Below are positions 50,894 through 60,163 of a stretch of DNA of 64,000 bases, in pieces (positions within the stretch are counted from its first letter, which is position 1; every line of letters begins with the position of its first letter). The stretch spans positions 1 to 64,000 of the forward strand of contig NZ_UTBG01000185.1 of the NCBI RefSeq assembly GCF_900580675.1, given 5' to 3'. The position numbers and the translations under genes were made by a program. Source of the DNA: Pseudomonas viridiflava (GTDB taxonomy: Bacteria; Pseudomonadota; Gammaproteobacteria; Pseudomonadales; Pseudomonadaceae). The notes under the pieces were generated by a model that saw nothing but the letters and a program-made list of their open reading frames with translations, did not search any database and was not told the DNA's origin.

Positions 50894-51277
50894 TCAGCGC
50901 GGTGGCAGGGTTTTCTGGCGCAGGATGTAAATCGTCACCAGCACGGCGCTGGTCAGCATGAACCCACGGGCCCAGGGAAGCGGCACCAGGTAGCAGGAAA
51001 AGCCGATGCTCAGCCACATCAGGCCGATGGCGTAGACCTTGCCCTTGAGTGGAATGCCATTGCCGTCCAGGTAGTCACGGATCCACGGGCCCAGGCGCGG
51101 GTGTTCCACCAGCCAGTGGTAGACGCGCGGAGAGCTTCGGGCGAAGCAGGCGGCGGCGAGCAGCAGAAAGGGGGTGGTGGGCAAGACCGGCAGGAAAATG
51201 CCGATCACCCCCAACGCCACGCTGAGCCAGCCGACGGCCAGCAACAGGTAGCGCAGGAGCAGCGAGCGGTCGCCCAT
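50894..51277 (-). CDS. DUF454 (YbaN-like) inner-membrane protein
   Basis: A 127-residue protein with three or four hydrophobic segments and the DUF454 core LGVIGIFLPVLPTTPFLLLAAACFARSSPRVYHWLVEHPRLGPWIRDY. The ATG at 51277 is preferred over upstream TTG/GTG codons. It lies 20 bases from the stop of the UPF0149 gene on the same strand, so the two probably share a transcript. Function unknown. Confidence 0.85.
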   Translation of the reverse strand: MGDRSLLLRYLLLAVGWLSVALGVIGIFLPVLPTTPFLLLAAACFARSSPRVYHWLVEHPRLGPWIRDYLDGNGIPLKGKVYAIGLMWLSIGFSCYLVPLPWARGFMLTSAVLVTIYILRQKTLPPR

Positions 51278-51297
51278 GGGTGTCACGGGCAAACGAC

Positions 51298-51885
51298 TCA
51301 GTGGTGACGTGGCTTGAGGATCGCCGGTTTCTCGTCAGGGGCGTTGCACAGCAGGTACAGGGCGGTCAGGGCTTCCGGGATCTGTACGATCATGTCGTCC
51401 ATCAGATTGGCGTCGGAGGCGATGTCGGAGAATTCCGGCTGGTCATCGAACAGGCCCGAGCCGACCATGATCGGCAGCAGCATTTCGCTGACTTCTTCCT
51501 CGGCGGTCTCGAACCAGGCGGCTTCACGCAGGAACACGCCTTCCATGAAACCGATGCACCAGCCGCGCAGGTCGGAATCGTCCGGCTCTTCGCCCAGGTC
51601 CAGGTCGCATGGCAGTTCGAATTCCTCGTCGGAAGCCAGTTGGCGACCGATGTGGGCCTTGAGGGCCAACAGGGTGGATTCGATTTCTTCGCGTTGGGCG
51701 GCGTCGGCGTAGTGCGGTTCTTCGGCGAACAAGGCGTCGATCCACTCACGGTCCGGCACGATGTCGGAAGAGATCGACAGGGCGGTCAGGTAGCCGTGGG
51801 CGGCCACGTAGTCCAGCGCCTCGTCATGCAGCTCATCGGCGTCGAGGAAGGCTTGCAGGCGGGTTAGTTGCTCAGCGAAGGACAT
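51298..51885 (-). CDS. UPF0149 (YecA/YgfB) family protein
   Basis: A 195-residue acidic protein with the UPF0149 features LDYVAAHGYLTALSISSDIVP near residue 25 and RGWCIGFMEGVFLR near 107. Unlike longer YecA proteins it ends in ILKPRHH without the C-terminal zinc-binding SEC-C motif. Role unknown. It is divergent from recQ. Confidence 0.85.
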   Translation of the reverse strand: MSFAEQLTRLQAFLDADELHDEALDYVAAHGYLTALSISSDIVPDREWIDALFAEEPHYADAAQREEIESTLLALKAHIGRQLASDEEFELPCDLDLGEEPDDSDLRGWCIGFMEGVFLREAAWFETAEEEVSEMLLPIMVGSGLFDDQPEFSDIASDANLMDDMIVQIPEALTALYLLCNAPDEKPAILKPRHH

Positions 51886-52147
51886 TGAAGGGCTACCTTG
51901 GGAATAAACGATGCTGAATTCTAGGCGTTCTTGAGCGCCCAGGCCAGCTGCAAGGCATATTTGGCGGGTTTTAGCGATGGGCGTCTATTCGTCAGTCGCG
52001 CCCTTTGCCGGGTGTCGCTCGGGTATACTGCCGCGTTTTGTGATGCCCCTGCAGGCCGAGCGTCCACCCAGGAAAACTTCGCTTACGGATTATTTCCCGT
52101 GAACGCCAGCCTGTACAGAGGGATTTCGGCAATATTTGGAGTTTTAC

Positions 52148-54277
52148 ATGCTCGAGCAGGCTCAACGCGTCCTCAAGGACATCTTCGGCTACGACAGTTT
52201 TCGTGGCCGCCAGGGTGCGATCATTGAGCGCGTGGCCAGTGGCGGTGACGCACTGGTATTGATGCCTACCGGTGGCGGCAAGTCGTTGTGCTTCCAGGTG
52301 CCGGCGCTGTTGCGCAACGGCCTGGCCGTGGTGGTGTCGCCGCTGATCGCGTTGATGGACGACCAGGTTGCCACGCTGGAAGAACTCGGCGTTGCGGCGG
52401 CGTCCCTGAACTCCACGCTGAGTGCCGAGCAGCAGCGCGACCTGGCCGCGCGGATCAAGCGCGGTGAAGTCAAGATGCTCTACCTGGCGCCCGAGCGCCT
52501 CGTGCAGCCGCGCATGCTGGCTTTTTTGCAGAGCCTGGAAATCGCCCTGTTCGCCATCGACGAAGCCCACTGCGTGTCGCAATGGGGCCATGATTTCCGC
52601 CGCGAATACTTGCAGTTGGGCCAATTGGCGGAGCTGTTCCCCGACGTCCCGCGTATCGCCCTGACCGCCACCGCCGACAAACGCACCCGCGAAGAAATCG
52701 TCGAGCGCCTGCATCTGCAGAACGCCGAGCGCTTCCTGTCGAGCTTCGACCGGCCGAATATTTTCTACCGCATCGTGCCCAAGGAGCAGCCGCGCAAGCA
52801 GTTGCTGGCGTTCCTTTCCGAGCGGCGCAGCGATGCGGGCATCGTGTATTGCCTGTCGCGCAAAAAGGTCGATGAAGTCGCCGCATTCCTCTGCGAGCAA
52901 GGCTACCCGGCGCTGCCGTACCACGCCGGCCTGCCCAATGAAACGCGCTCCGCGCACCAGAAGCGCTTCCTCAACGAGGAAGGCCTGATCATGGTCGCGA
53001 CCATCGCGTTTGGCATGGGCATCGACAAATCCAACGTGCGCTTTGTCGCGCACATGGACCTGCCCAAGTCCCTCGAGGCGTACTACCAGGAAACCGGCCG
53101 CGCCGGCCGTGATGGCCTGCCGGCAGATGCGTGGATGGTCTATGGCCTGCAAGACGTGGTGATGCTCAAGCAGATGCTGCAGAACTCTGAAGGCGACGAA
53201 CGCCACAAGCGCCTGGAGCAGCACAAGCTCGACGCCATGCTTTCGCTGTGTGAAGAGACCCGCTGCCGCCGCCAGACGCTGCTGGCGTATTTCGACGAGG
53301 ACATGCCCGAGCCGTGCGGCCACTGCGACAACTGTGTCGATGGCGTGCAGACCTGGGACGCTACCGAACCGGCGCGTCAGGCGTTGTCGACCATCTACCG
53401 AACCGGTCAGCGCTATGGCGTCGGCCACCTGGTGGATGTGCTGTTGGGCAAGGACAACGAGAAAGTACGCAGTTTCGGCCACGAGAAACTCTCGGTCTAC
53501 GGCGTCGGCAAGGCCCGCGCCGAGGGGGAGTGGCGTTCGCTGTTCCGGCAGATGGTGGCGCGCAACCTCGTGGACATCGACATTGAAGGCTACGGCGGCC
53601 TGCGCTTGAACGACAGTTGCCGGCCATTGCTCAAGGGCGAGGTGAGCCTGGAACTGCGCCGCGACCTCAAGCCGCAGACCACCGCCAAAAGCAGCAGCAC
53701 CAGCCCGGCCAGCCAGCTGGTGCGTGGCGAAGAGCGCGAACAGTGGGAAGCCCTGCGCACCTTGCGCCGTAAATTGGCGCAAGAGCACAGCGTGCCGCCG
53801 TACGTCATCTTCCCCGACTCCACGCTGTTGGAGATGCTGCGCGAGCAACCGACCACCATGGCTGAAATGGGGCGGGTCAGCGGTGTGGGTGCACGCAAGC
53901 TGGAGCGTTATGGCCAGGCCTTCCTCGAAGTGCTCGGCGGTCAGGCCGAGGCGCCGAAGGAAGTCGCCGATATTCGCCACGAATTGATCAGCCTGGCGCG
54001 CGCCGGCATGACCCCGCTACAGATCGCCGGCCAGCTGCAATGTACAGAGAAAAACGTCTACACCTTGCTTGCCGAGTCCATCGGCAAGCAGCAGTTGTCA
54101 CTGGAGCAGGCGCTTGATTTGCCGGAAGATTTGCTCGGTGAAATCCAGGATGCATTCCTCGACGGGGAAGGCGAATTGCCACCGGTTGCGGAGATCGCAC
54201 CGCTGTTTACCGGCCGTGTTCCAGAGGGCGTTTTGTACTGTGTACGTGCCGCTTTGCAGTCTGAATTCGAAATTTAA
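52148..54277 (+). CDS. recQ: ATP-dependent DNA helicase RecQ
   Basis: A 709-residue RecQ: helicase lobe 1 with Walker A MPTGGGKSLCFQ and IDEAHCVSQWGHDFRREY, lobe 2 with VATIAFGMGIDKSNVRFVAHMDLPKSLEAYYQETGRAGRDG, a zinc site (CRRQTLLAYFDEDMPEPCGHCDNC), a winged helix and an HRDC domain (about 525-600). The C-terminal 90 residues go beyond the E. coli protein and include a helix-turn-helix-like segment. GGAG 7 bases before ATG 52148 fixes the start. It restarts forks and acts in RecF recombination. Confidence 0.96.
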   Translation: MLEQAQRVLKDIFGYDSFRGRQGAIIERVASGGDALVLMPTGGGKSLCFQVPALLRNGLAVVVSPLIALMDDQVATLEELGVAAASLNSTLSAEQQRDLAARIKRGEVKMLYLAPERLVQPRMLAFLQSLEIALFAIDEAHCVSQWGHDFRREYLQLGQLAELFPDVPRIALTATADKRTREEIVERLHLQNAERFLSSFDRPNIFYRIVPKEQPRKQLLAFLSERRSDAGIVYCLSRKKVDEVAAFLCEQGYPALPYHAGLPNETRSAHQKRFLNEEGLIMVATIAFGMGIDKSNVRFVAHMDLPKSLEAYYQETGRAGRDGLPADAWMVYGLQDVVMLKQMLQNSEGDERHKRLEQHKLDAMLSLCEETRCRRQTLLAYFDEDMPEPCGHCDNCVDGVQTWDATEPARQALSTIYRTGQRYGVGHLVDVLLGKDNEKVRSFGHEKLSVYGVGKARAEGEWRSLFRQMVARNLVDIDIEGYGGLRLNDSCRPLLKGEVSLELRRDLKPQTTAKSSSTSPASQLVRGEEREQWEALRTLRRKLAQEHSVPPYVIFPDSTLLEMLREQPTTMAEMGRVSGVGARKLERYGQAFLEVLGGQAEAPKEVADIRHELISLARAGMTPLQIAGQLQCTEKNVYTLLAESIGKQQLSLEQALDLPEDLLGEIQDAFLDGEGELPPVAEIAPLFTGRVPEGVLYCVRAALQSEFEI

Positions 54278-54343
54278 TGTGCCAATTACGACAATGTAAC
54301 GAATCAGTACATAGCAACTCTTGCCTACTGGCATGGCTCATGC

Positions 54344-54364
54344 TTAGCTGACTAATAATTAGCC
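54344..54364. promoter_or_regulatory. SlyA/MarR-type operator upstream of the marR gene
   Basis: TTAGCTGACTAA (54344-54355) resembles the SlyA consensus TTAGCAAGCTAA (9 of 12) and overlaps a second dyad in TAATAATTA. It sits 44-55 bases before the ATG at 54399, an autoregulatory position. Confidence 0.45.
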
Positions 54365-54398
54365 ACACTTTATTTTCAGTCTAAACCATGAGTTTTTT

Positions 54399-54833
54399 AT
54401 GCCGTTAACCGATCAACACCGTTTTGGCATGCAGCTGGCGCAAATGTCCCGAGGTTGGCGCGCCGAGCTCGACCGCCGTCTGGCGGGGCTGGGCCTGTCC
54501 CAGGCGCGCTGGCTGGTGCTATTGCACCTGGCGCGTTTCGAAGAACCACCGACCCAGCGTGAACTGGCGCAGAGCGTCGGGGTAGAAGGGCCGACCCTCG
54601 CGCGCTTGCTCGACAGCCTAGAAGGCCAGGGTTTGGTGCAGCGCCAGGCGGTGGTGGAAGATCGTCGTGCCAAACGCATCCTGCTCTGCGATACCGCCCG
54701 GCCCTTGATCGACCAGATTGAAACCATCGCCACTGCCTTGCGCCATGAGCTTTTTGTGGGCGTTGATGAAGAAGACATGCGCGTGTGCATGCGCGTGCAT
54801 GGGCACATTCTGGCGAATCTGGAAAAGTCCTGA
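54399..54833 (+). CDS. MarR/SlyA-family transcriptional regulator
   Basis: A 144-residue protein: MQLAQMSRGWRAELDRRLAGLGLSQARWLVLLHLARFEEPPTQRELAQSVGVEGPTLARLLDSLEGQGLVQRQAVVEDRRAKRILLCDTARPLI. The winged helix and the DRRAKRI wing follow the SlyA pattern. A SlyA-like operator upstream suggests autoregulation. A perfect hairpin (54856-54881) terminates it. The gene it controls is not evident locally. Confidence 0.85.
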   Translation: MPLTDQHRFGMQLAQMSRGWRAELDRRLAGLGLSQARWLVLLHLARFEEPPTQRELAQSVGVEGPTLARLLDSLEGQGLVQRQAVVEDRRAKRILLCDTARPLIDQIETIATALRHELFVGVDEEDMRVCMRVHGHILANLEKS

Positions 54834-54855
54834 TTTCAGATACAGCACAGATTAA

Positions 54856-54881
54856 AAAGGTGGGAGCCAGCTCCCACCTTT
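54856..54881. terminator. Bidirectional terminator built on a REP half-site
   Basis: AAAGGTGGGAGC and GCTCCCACCTTT are perfect inverses separated by CA, with A- and T-rich flanks. GTGGGAGC is the head of the local REP family, so a short REP remnant may have been recruited. It lies between the convergent marR and plpD genes. Confidence 0.8.
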
Positions 54882-54896
54882 GATTTGTGTAAGGCG

Positions 54897-57089
54897 CTAG
54901 AAGGTCTGCCCCAGGTTCAGGTACACCGCCTGCTGCTTATCATCGTTGAACCCATAGCTGAAGTTCAGCGGCCCCAAAGGTGTATCGAACCCCAGGAAAA
55001 TACTCGCCGCGTTGATGTAGCCGCTGTCGAATTCATTGTCGTTGTTCCACGCGCGGCCACGCTCCAGTGACGCCCCCAGGTACAGCGGGAAATCCAGCGG
55101 CAGGTACGAACGCGGCGTCAGGCGGCGATAGTAAACCGCCCGCATCAAGCTGATGTTCTGCCCTGAAATCGCATCCTGGCGGAAGCCCGACAACTGCCGT
55201 GCGCCCCCCAGCAGGAAGCTCGAAATCACCACGTCCGAATCATCCAGCGTGCGCCCGTAGCGCCCGCCCAGTACCAGGGTATCCGGGCCATGGCTCATGG
55301 CTTTGTCCAGCTTGAACTCCCATTGGCGGTAGCGCTGGTCCGAGCCCAGGCCGGGTTCGAACTCGCGGAAGGCCAGGCCGATGTCTTCACCGGTATGAGG
55401 GAAGTACACGTTGTCCAGGGTGTCGAAGGAGTACTTCAGTTCATAGAAGCCTTCGCTGAAACTCACGCTCGGCAAGCTCCGGTCGCCGATGCGCACGTCG
55501 GCCTTGCCCCAGGCCTCGCCGACGCCGAAGCGAATCTCACCGCTGTTGCCGATCTGCCGGCCCACATTCAGGCCGAAACCGTAGCGTTCCAGGCGGTATT
55601 CAGAAATGGGGTCGTTGTCCAGAATCAGCTCGACGTTCTGTGCCTGGGCGCTTAGATAGGGCGCAACGAAGTAACGCGAACCGGTGTCCATCGGCTGGTA
55701 GAACTCGCTGTAAAGTTCCTGGCGATCACCTATCTGCACGCGCGTGAGCCATTCGGCGCCGAGGCGGTTGATACCGTTCATGCGATAGCTGGCGCCGATG
55801 TTGAAGGCGCTGTCGCCGCGCATGTCGTCCGACAGGCTCAGCCCCAGGCGCAAGTAGTCGGTGCCGCTGCGTTTGCCGCGCGCGCTGATCATCAGCGTGT
55901 TGTCCTGGCCCTTTTTGATCACGCGGTATTGCACCTGCTCGAAGTAGTCCAGGCCGTACAGCGTGCCCATGTCGGTTTGCAGGCGACCCAGGTTCAGCGG
56001 CTCGCCCAGAGGCTGGCGAATGTAGTAGCGGATCACGTCGTCGCTGACTTTCGAGTCGTTTTCCACGTCGATCGCGGTGATCACCGGGGTGCGTTCACCC
56101 GGAGTGCGTGCGGCCACCAATTGCGGGTCGATCGGTTGGGCAGGGCGCAGGTGCGCCAAGCGCACGTCGAGGGCCCGCGTGGCACGGTAGCCGGCGTCGA
56201 TCATGTCCTTGGCACGGCCAAAATCCGTCACACCGTAGGCGGACAGGGGCGGCTGGATCAGCACGTCCTTGGGGTGCAGGGCCTTGAGTTGTTCTTCGGA
56301 GTTGCGCCGGGTCATCAGCGTGATCGACTGGTTCAGCACATCCACTACCGTGGCCAGTTGCTTGCGCGAACGCAGCGGGGTGCCGATGTCGACCACGATG
56401 GCGATGTCGACGCCCATCTCCCGTGCCACATCCAGCGGGATGTTGTCGGTCATGCCGCCGTCGACCAATAGCCGGCCGTCCAATTCAACCGGGGCGAACA
56501 CCGCCGGGATCGACATGCTGGCGCGGATCACCTGGGGCAGATGGCCCTTGCGGAACACCACCTTTTCGCCGGTGGTGATATCGGTGGCCACGGCGCGGAA
56601 GGGGATCGGCAACTTGTCGAAGTTACGCGTGTTGCTGCTGTGGGCGAACATGCTTTCCAGCAGCAGCGCCAGGTTCTGGCCCTGGATCACGCCGAGGGGC
56701 AGGCCGAGGCTGCCGTCATCGCGAAAGCTGAGTTTCTGCTTGACCAGGAAATCCCGGTCATCCTGCTTGCGTCGAAACGGTACATCTTCGCGCGGCGGCG
56801 CGTCGGACAAGGCCTGCTGCCAGTCGATCCCCAGCGCCAGTTGTTCCAGCTCGTCGATCTTGTAGCCCGAGGCATACAGCCCGCCAATCACCGCGCCCAT
56901 GCTGGTGCCGGCGATTGCATCAATCTGGATGCCTTGCTCTTCCAGGGCCTTGAGCACGCCGATATGCGCCAGGCCGCGCGCGGCCCCACCGGACAGCACC
57001 AGGCCGATTTTGGGGCGGGGCGGCTCGACGGCGTCGGCAACGATGGGGAGCAGGAGCAGAAACAGGCAGGACAACAGGCGGCGCATCAT
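54897..57089 (-). CDS. plpD: Patatin-like type Vd autotransporter phospholipase
   Basis: A 730-residue protein: signal peptide (MMRRLLSCLFLLLLPIVADA), patatin domain (about 25-320) with oxyanion loop GGAARG, nucleophile serine in GTSMGA and aspartate in DGGMTDN. A POTRA-like segment (about 335-410) and a C-terminal 16-strand barrel ending NLGQTF follow. This domain order and length match PlpD of P. aeruginosa, which secretes its own phospholipase domain. The ATG at 57089 follows a weak site; the long upstream open frame is rejected. Confidence 0.9.
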   Translation of the reverse strand: MMRRLLSCLFLLLLPIVADAVEPPRPKIGLVLSGGAARGLAHIGVLKALEEQGIQIDAIAGTSMGAVIGGLYASGYKIDELEQLALGIDWQQALSDAPPREDVPFRRKQDDRDFLVKQKLSFRDDGSLGLPLGVIQGQNLALLLESMFAHSSNTRNFDKLPIPFRAVATDITTGEKVVFRKGHLPQVIRASMSIPAVFAPVELDGRLLVDGGMTDNIPLDVAREMGVDIAIVVDIGTPLRSRKQLATVVDVLNQSITLMTRRNSEEQLKALHPKDVLIQPPLSAYGVTDFGRAKDMIDAGYRATRALDVRLAHLRPAQPIDPQLVAARTPGERTPVITAIDVENDSKVSDDVIRYYIRQPLGEPLNLGRLQTDMGTLYGLDYFEQVQYRVIKKGQDNTLMISARGKRSGTDYLRLGLSLSDDMRGDSAFNIGASYRMNGINRLGAEWLTRVQIGDRQELYSEFYQPMDTGSRYFVAPYLSAQAQNVELILDNDPISEYRLERYGFGLNVGRQIGNSGEIRFGVGEAWGKADVRIGDRSLPSVSFSEGFYELKYSFDTLDNVYFPHTGEDIGLAFREFEPGLGSDQRYRQWEFKLDKAMSHGPDTLVLGGRYGRTLDDSDVVISSFLLGGARQLSGFRQDAISGQNISLMRAVYYRRLTPRSYLPLDFPLYLGASLERGRAWNNDNEFDSGYINAASIFLGFDTPLGPLNFSYGFNDDKQQAVYLNLGQTF

Positions 57090-57170
57090 GAATCTCGAGG
57101 CTGGGCGATAAAGGCCGCTATTATAGCCGCTCGATCCGCCGAGCCCGTCATGCCAGGAACCTCTCAAATT

Positions 57171-57458
57171 ATGTCGATGAGCAAACCTGAAATCGTCATC
57201 ACCTATTGCACCCAGTGCCAGTGGCTGCTGCGCGCCGCGTGGCTGGCACAGGAATTGTTGAGTACATTCGCCGATGACCTGGGCAAAGTCTCGCTGGCGC
57301 CGGCTACCGGCGGGGCGTTTCGCATCACGTGCGATGGCGTGCAGATATGGGAGCGCAAGGCCGACGGTGGCTTCCCGGAGGCCAAGGTGCTCAAGCAGCG
57401 CGTGCGCGACCAGATCGACCCGCAGCGGGATTTGGGGCACAACGACCGCAAAGCCTGA
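57171..57458 (+). CDS. SelT/SelW/SelH (Rdx) family protein, cysteine form
   Basis: A 95-residue thioredoxin-like protein. KPEIVITYCTQCQWLLRAAWLAQELLSTF carries the family CxxC redox motif (CTQC), which is CxxU in selenoproteins. ATGGAFRITCDGVQIWERKADGGFPEAKVLKQRVRDQI is the typical C-terminal half. Start codons at 57150, 57171 and 57177 are all in frame; 57171 is chosen arbitrarily among plausible ones. Function is presumed redox, with no known partner. It converges on the DMT gene with 3 bases between stops. Confidence 0.82.
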   Translation: MSMSKPEIVITYCTQCQWLLRAAWLAQELLSTFADDLGKVSLAPATGGAFRITCDGVQIWERKADGGFPEAKVLKQRVRDQIDPQRDLGHNDRKA

Positions 57459-57461
57459 GCA

Positions 57462-58346
57462 TCAAGCGGTTGCAGCCGGCTGTTTGGCCTGGCTGGCGCT
57501 GCCCATCAGCCCCGAAAGCACGATGGCGACGATGATCAGCGCGCCGCCCAGCAGCATGCGCACTGTCGGCGTTTCGGCAAACAGCAGCCAGGCCACGGTG
57601 ATGCCGTAGACCGGTTCCATGGCAAACACCACCGAGGCGGTGCGCGCCTTGATCACCGCGAGGCTGGCGACAAACAGGCTGTGGGCCAGGCCGGTGCAGA
57701 ACACGCCGAGCAGGCCGATCCACAACCAATCCAGCGCGCGCACCTCCGCCAGCCCTGGCGCCGCCACCGGCAGCAGGCACGCCGCGACCACCACGTTCTG
57801 GCACATTGCCGCTTGCACGGCTGGAATCCGCCCGGAGCTGGCGCGATTGTTCAGCGACAACAGTGAGAACAGCAATCCCGAGGCGATGCCCCACAGCAGA
57901 CCGCCGGTGGCTTCGCTGGCGAGGTTGAAATCCGGCGTCACCAGCACCAGGCCGATGGTGACCAGCGCCACCAGCAGTATTTCATTGGCGCGAATCCGCT
58001 CGCGGAAAATCAGCCCCTCAAGGATCACCGTAAAGGCCGGGAACGCGGTAAACCCCAGGGTCGCTACTGCCACGCCGGCCACTTTCACCGCAATAAAAAA
58101 CGTGACCCAGTGCGCTGCGAGCAATACGCCGCTGATCAGCAGACGGCGCCAGTCGCGCAGCTCGAGTTTTTTCCAGGGGGTGTTACTGGCGAAGCGCGCG
58201 AACACGGCCAGGGCGACCACCGCAAAGGCGGCGCGACCGAACACGATGATGGCCGGCGAGGCGGCCGCCAGTTTGCCGAAGACGCCAGTGAGGCCAAACA
58301 TCAATGCGCCGATATGCAGGGCGCCGAGGGCTGAGCGGGGAGTCAT
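57462..58346 (-). CDS. DMT-superfamily (EamA) transporter
   Basis: A 294-residue protein with ten hydrophobic helices in two EamA repeats (about 5-140 and 150-285). Typical segments are GALMFGLTGVFGKLAAASPAIIVFGRAAFAVVAL and ALDWLWIGLLGVFCTGLAHSLFVASL...MEPVYGITVAWLLFAETPT. It probably exports a metabolite or amino acid. The AraC gene lies 81 bases upstream on the same strand and may regulate it. Confidence 0.88.
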   Translation of the reverse strand: MTPRSALGALHIGALMFGLTGVFGKLAAASPAIIVFGRAAFAVVALAVFARFASNTPWKKLELRDWRRLLISGVLLAAHWVTFFIAVKVAGVAVATLGFTAFPAFTVILEGLIFRERIRANEILLVALVTIGLVLVTPDFNLASEATGGLLWGIASGLLFSLLSLNNRASSGRIPAVQAAMCQNVVVAACLLPVAAPGLAEVRALDWLWIGLLGVFCTGLAHSLFVASLAVIKARTASVVFAMEPVYGITVAWLLFAETPTVRMLLGGALIIVAIVLSGLMGSASQAKQPAATA

Positions 58347-58427
58347 TGCGATCCTTGAACCAACGGGAGTGACAGAATCGCAGTCTAGTGGGTTGCAGGC
58401 TGGGGTGTCTGTCGCGCAGCTCGCGAT

Positions 58428-59189
58428 TTATAGCGCAGGGCTCTTGCCCAGGCGCAGCGCCCCCGGTGAGGCGCCAAATTCGCGCAGCATCGCCGCCGCG
58501 AATGCACTCTGCGATGCATAGCCGACACGCTCGGCAACGTCGCCAATCGGCAGCGGTGTTTCGCGCAGCAGGGCCAGGGCCATATTCAGGCGACGGCTGC
58601 GGATATAGTCCATCGGCGTGCGGCCGCACTCGGCCATGAACCGCGCATGCAGGCGTGCCACGGAGAGGTCGGCGATGCGCGCCAGGTCAGCGACCTGCAG
58701 GGGGTGGGCCGCATGCCGTTGGATATGCGTGTTGAAGGCCGCATAGGGCAGGCGCCGGCCCGGCAGTGGTTGCGCCAGCGGATGATTGAGGCTGGCGAGC
58801 AACAGTACCGCGCCTTGCTGCACGATCAGCGGGTCCTCCACCGGGCTGTGCGCGAGCCATTGCACCAGCTGGTGTTGCCGTGAGTCCAGGGCCAGGCGCG
58901 CCGGCCGGTCGAGCAGGCGGCGGCTGGCGTCCGCGTGCTCGCCCAAAGATTGCAGCAGCCAGTGCTCGGTGGGCACGTCGAGCACCAGGCAGCGGCTGCC
59001 GTCGCGACTGCCGCAGGCGTGGTGAGCGGAGAAGGGCAGCACCATCACGCTGCTTTCGCGCACCTGGCTGCCCCGGCCGTCGACTTCCAGGTCCAGGTGC
59101 CCGGACAGGCCGAACACCAACTGCGCATGGTCATGGCTATGGGCGAGGGGCGCTTCGAGGTAGTGGCGTAGCGTGAGTGACGGTCTCAT
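58428..59189 (-). CDS. AraC-family transcriptional regulator
   Basis: A 253-residue protein: a cupin-like N-terminal sensor (HSHDHAQLVFGLSGHLDLEVDG, metal- or ligand-binding histidines) and two C-terminal helix-turn-helices (DLARIADLSVARLHARFMAECGRTPMDYIRSRRLNMALALLRETPLPIGDVAERVGYASQSAFAAAMLREFGASPGALR). The ATG at 59189 has GGAG 8 bases upstream. It likely controls the DMT transporter downstream. Inducer unknown. Confidence 0.88.
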   Translation of the reverse strand: MRPSLTLRHYLEAPLAHSHDHAQLVFGLSGHLDLEVDGRGSQVRESSVMVLPFSAHHACGSRDGSRCLVLDVPTEHWLLQSLGEHADASRRLLDRPARLALDSRQHQLVQWLAHSPVEDPLIVQQGAVLLLASLNHPLAQPLPGRRLPYAAFNTHIQRHAAHPLQVADLARIADLSVARLHARFMAECGRTPMDYIRSRRLNMALALLRETPLPIGDVAERVGYASQSAFAAAMLREFGASPGALRLGKSPAL

Positions 59190-59326
59190 CGCGGTCTCCG
59201 GGGCAACAGAGCCCCAGTCTACAACGCTTCGCGCTGCGCAGGCGCTGTCATCAGACTGACGCACAGCTGTCATGGGCTATTAATCGCCAGGGCGCAAGCT
59301 CGCGAAAACACCGTCGAGGGACGCCC

Positions 59327-60136
59327 ATGACCCGTGCCGAATTCACCAAGCCCAGCCGCAAGCAACGGGTTCGAACCCTGTGGATTTCCGATGTGCACCT
59401 GGGCACACGGGATTGCCAGGCCGAACATTTGTCGCAGTTCCTCAAGGGCTACCACGCCGACAAGGTGTACCTGGTCGGCGACATTATTGACGGCTGGAAA
59501 CTGCGCGGCGGCATGTACTGGCCGCAGGCTCACACCAACGTGATCCGCCGCCTGCTGACCATGGCCAAGCGCGGCACCGAGGTGATCTACGTCACCGGCA
59601 ACCATGACGAGTTTTTAAGACGCTATTCCAAGCTGATCCTCGGCAACATCCAGTTGGTGGACGAGGCCGTGCATGTCACCGCCGACGGCCGCCATTTGCT
59701 GGTCATCCACGGCGACCAGTTTGATGTGATCACCCGTTACCACCGCTGGCTGGCGTTCCTTGGCGATTCGGCCTACGAGTTCACTCTCACGCTGAACCGC
59801 TGGCTCAACCACTGGCGGGCGCGGTATGGCTATGGCTACTGGTCGCTGTCGGCGTACCTCAAGCACAAGGTCAAGACGGCGGTGAGTTTTATCAGTGATT
59901 TTGAAGAAGCCATCGCCCATGAGGTGACCAGGCGCGGGCTGCACGGGGTGGTGTGTGGGCATATTCACCATGCCGAAATTCGCAAGGTGGGCGAGGTGGA
60001 TTACCTCAATTGCGGGGATTGGGTGGAGTCGTGCACGGCGTTGATCGAGCACTGGGATGGAAGTATCGAGTTGTATCGGTTGGCGGATGCGCAGGCCAAG
60101 GAGGCGCAGCTTAAAGCCGAGATGGTCACAAGCTAA
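59327..60136 (+). CDS. UDP-2,3-diacylglucosamine diphosphatase-like metallophosphatase
   Basis: A 269-residue calcineurin-like phosphoesterase. Metal ligands appear in order: ISDVHLG, GDIIDGWKL, GNHDEFL, HGDQFD and GHIHHAEI. The family is LpxH-like and often annotated UDP-2,3-diacylglucosamine diphosphatase, but this longer version (FISDFEEAIAHEVTRRGLHG) is a second paralogue in many pseudomonads, so its lipid A role is uncertain. GAGGGA precedes the ATG at 59327. The interrupted REP begins 16 bases after the stop. Confidence 0.85.
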   Translation: MTRAEFTKPSRKQRVRTLWISDVHLGTRDCQAEHLSQFLKGYHADKVYLVGDIIDGWKLRGGMYWPQAHTNVIRRLLTMAKRGTEVIYVTGNHDEFLRRYSKLILGNIQLVDEAVHVTADGRHLLVIHGDQFDVITRYHRWLAFLGDSAYEFTLTLNRWLNHWRARYGYGYWSLSAYLKHKVKTAVSFISDFEEAIAHEVTRRGLHGVVCGHIHHAEIRKVGEVDYLNCGDWVESCTALIEHWDGSIELYRLADAQAKEAQLKAEMVTS

Positions 60137-60151
60137 AGCCGAACAGGGTTT

Positions 60152-60163
60152 AAATGTGGGAGC
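60152..60163. repeat. Left fragment of the REPIN interrupted by the IS110 element
   Basis: AAATGTGGGAGC is the outer tip of a REP arm, cut off from its continuation. The missing remainder (GGGCTTGCTCGCGAATACGG) is found from 61404. Joining 60163 to 61404 restores an arm that matches the intact inverse at 61455-61487. Confidence 0.8.

Noticed and set aside
52136..52147. TTG start for recQ four codons upstream
   Set aside because: The GGAG inside this extension is better placed as the ribosome site for the ATG at 52148, which gives the usual N-terminus.
56541..57458. 305-codon rightward frame covering plpD antisense and the SelT/W-like gene
   Set aside because: Only the last 95 codons have family features; the upstream part is antisense to the patatin domain.
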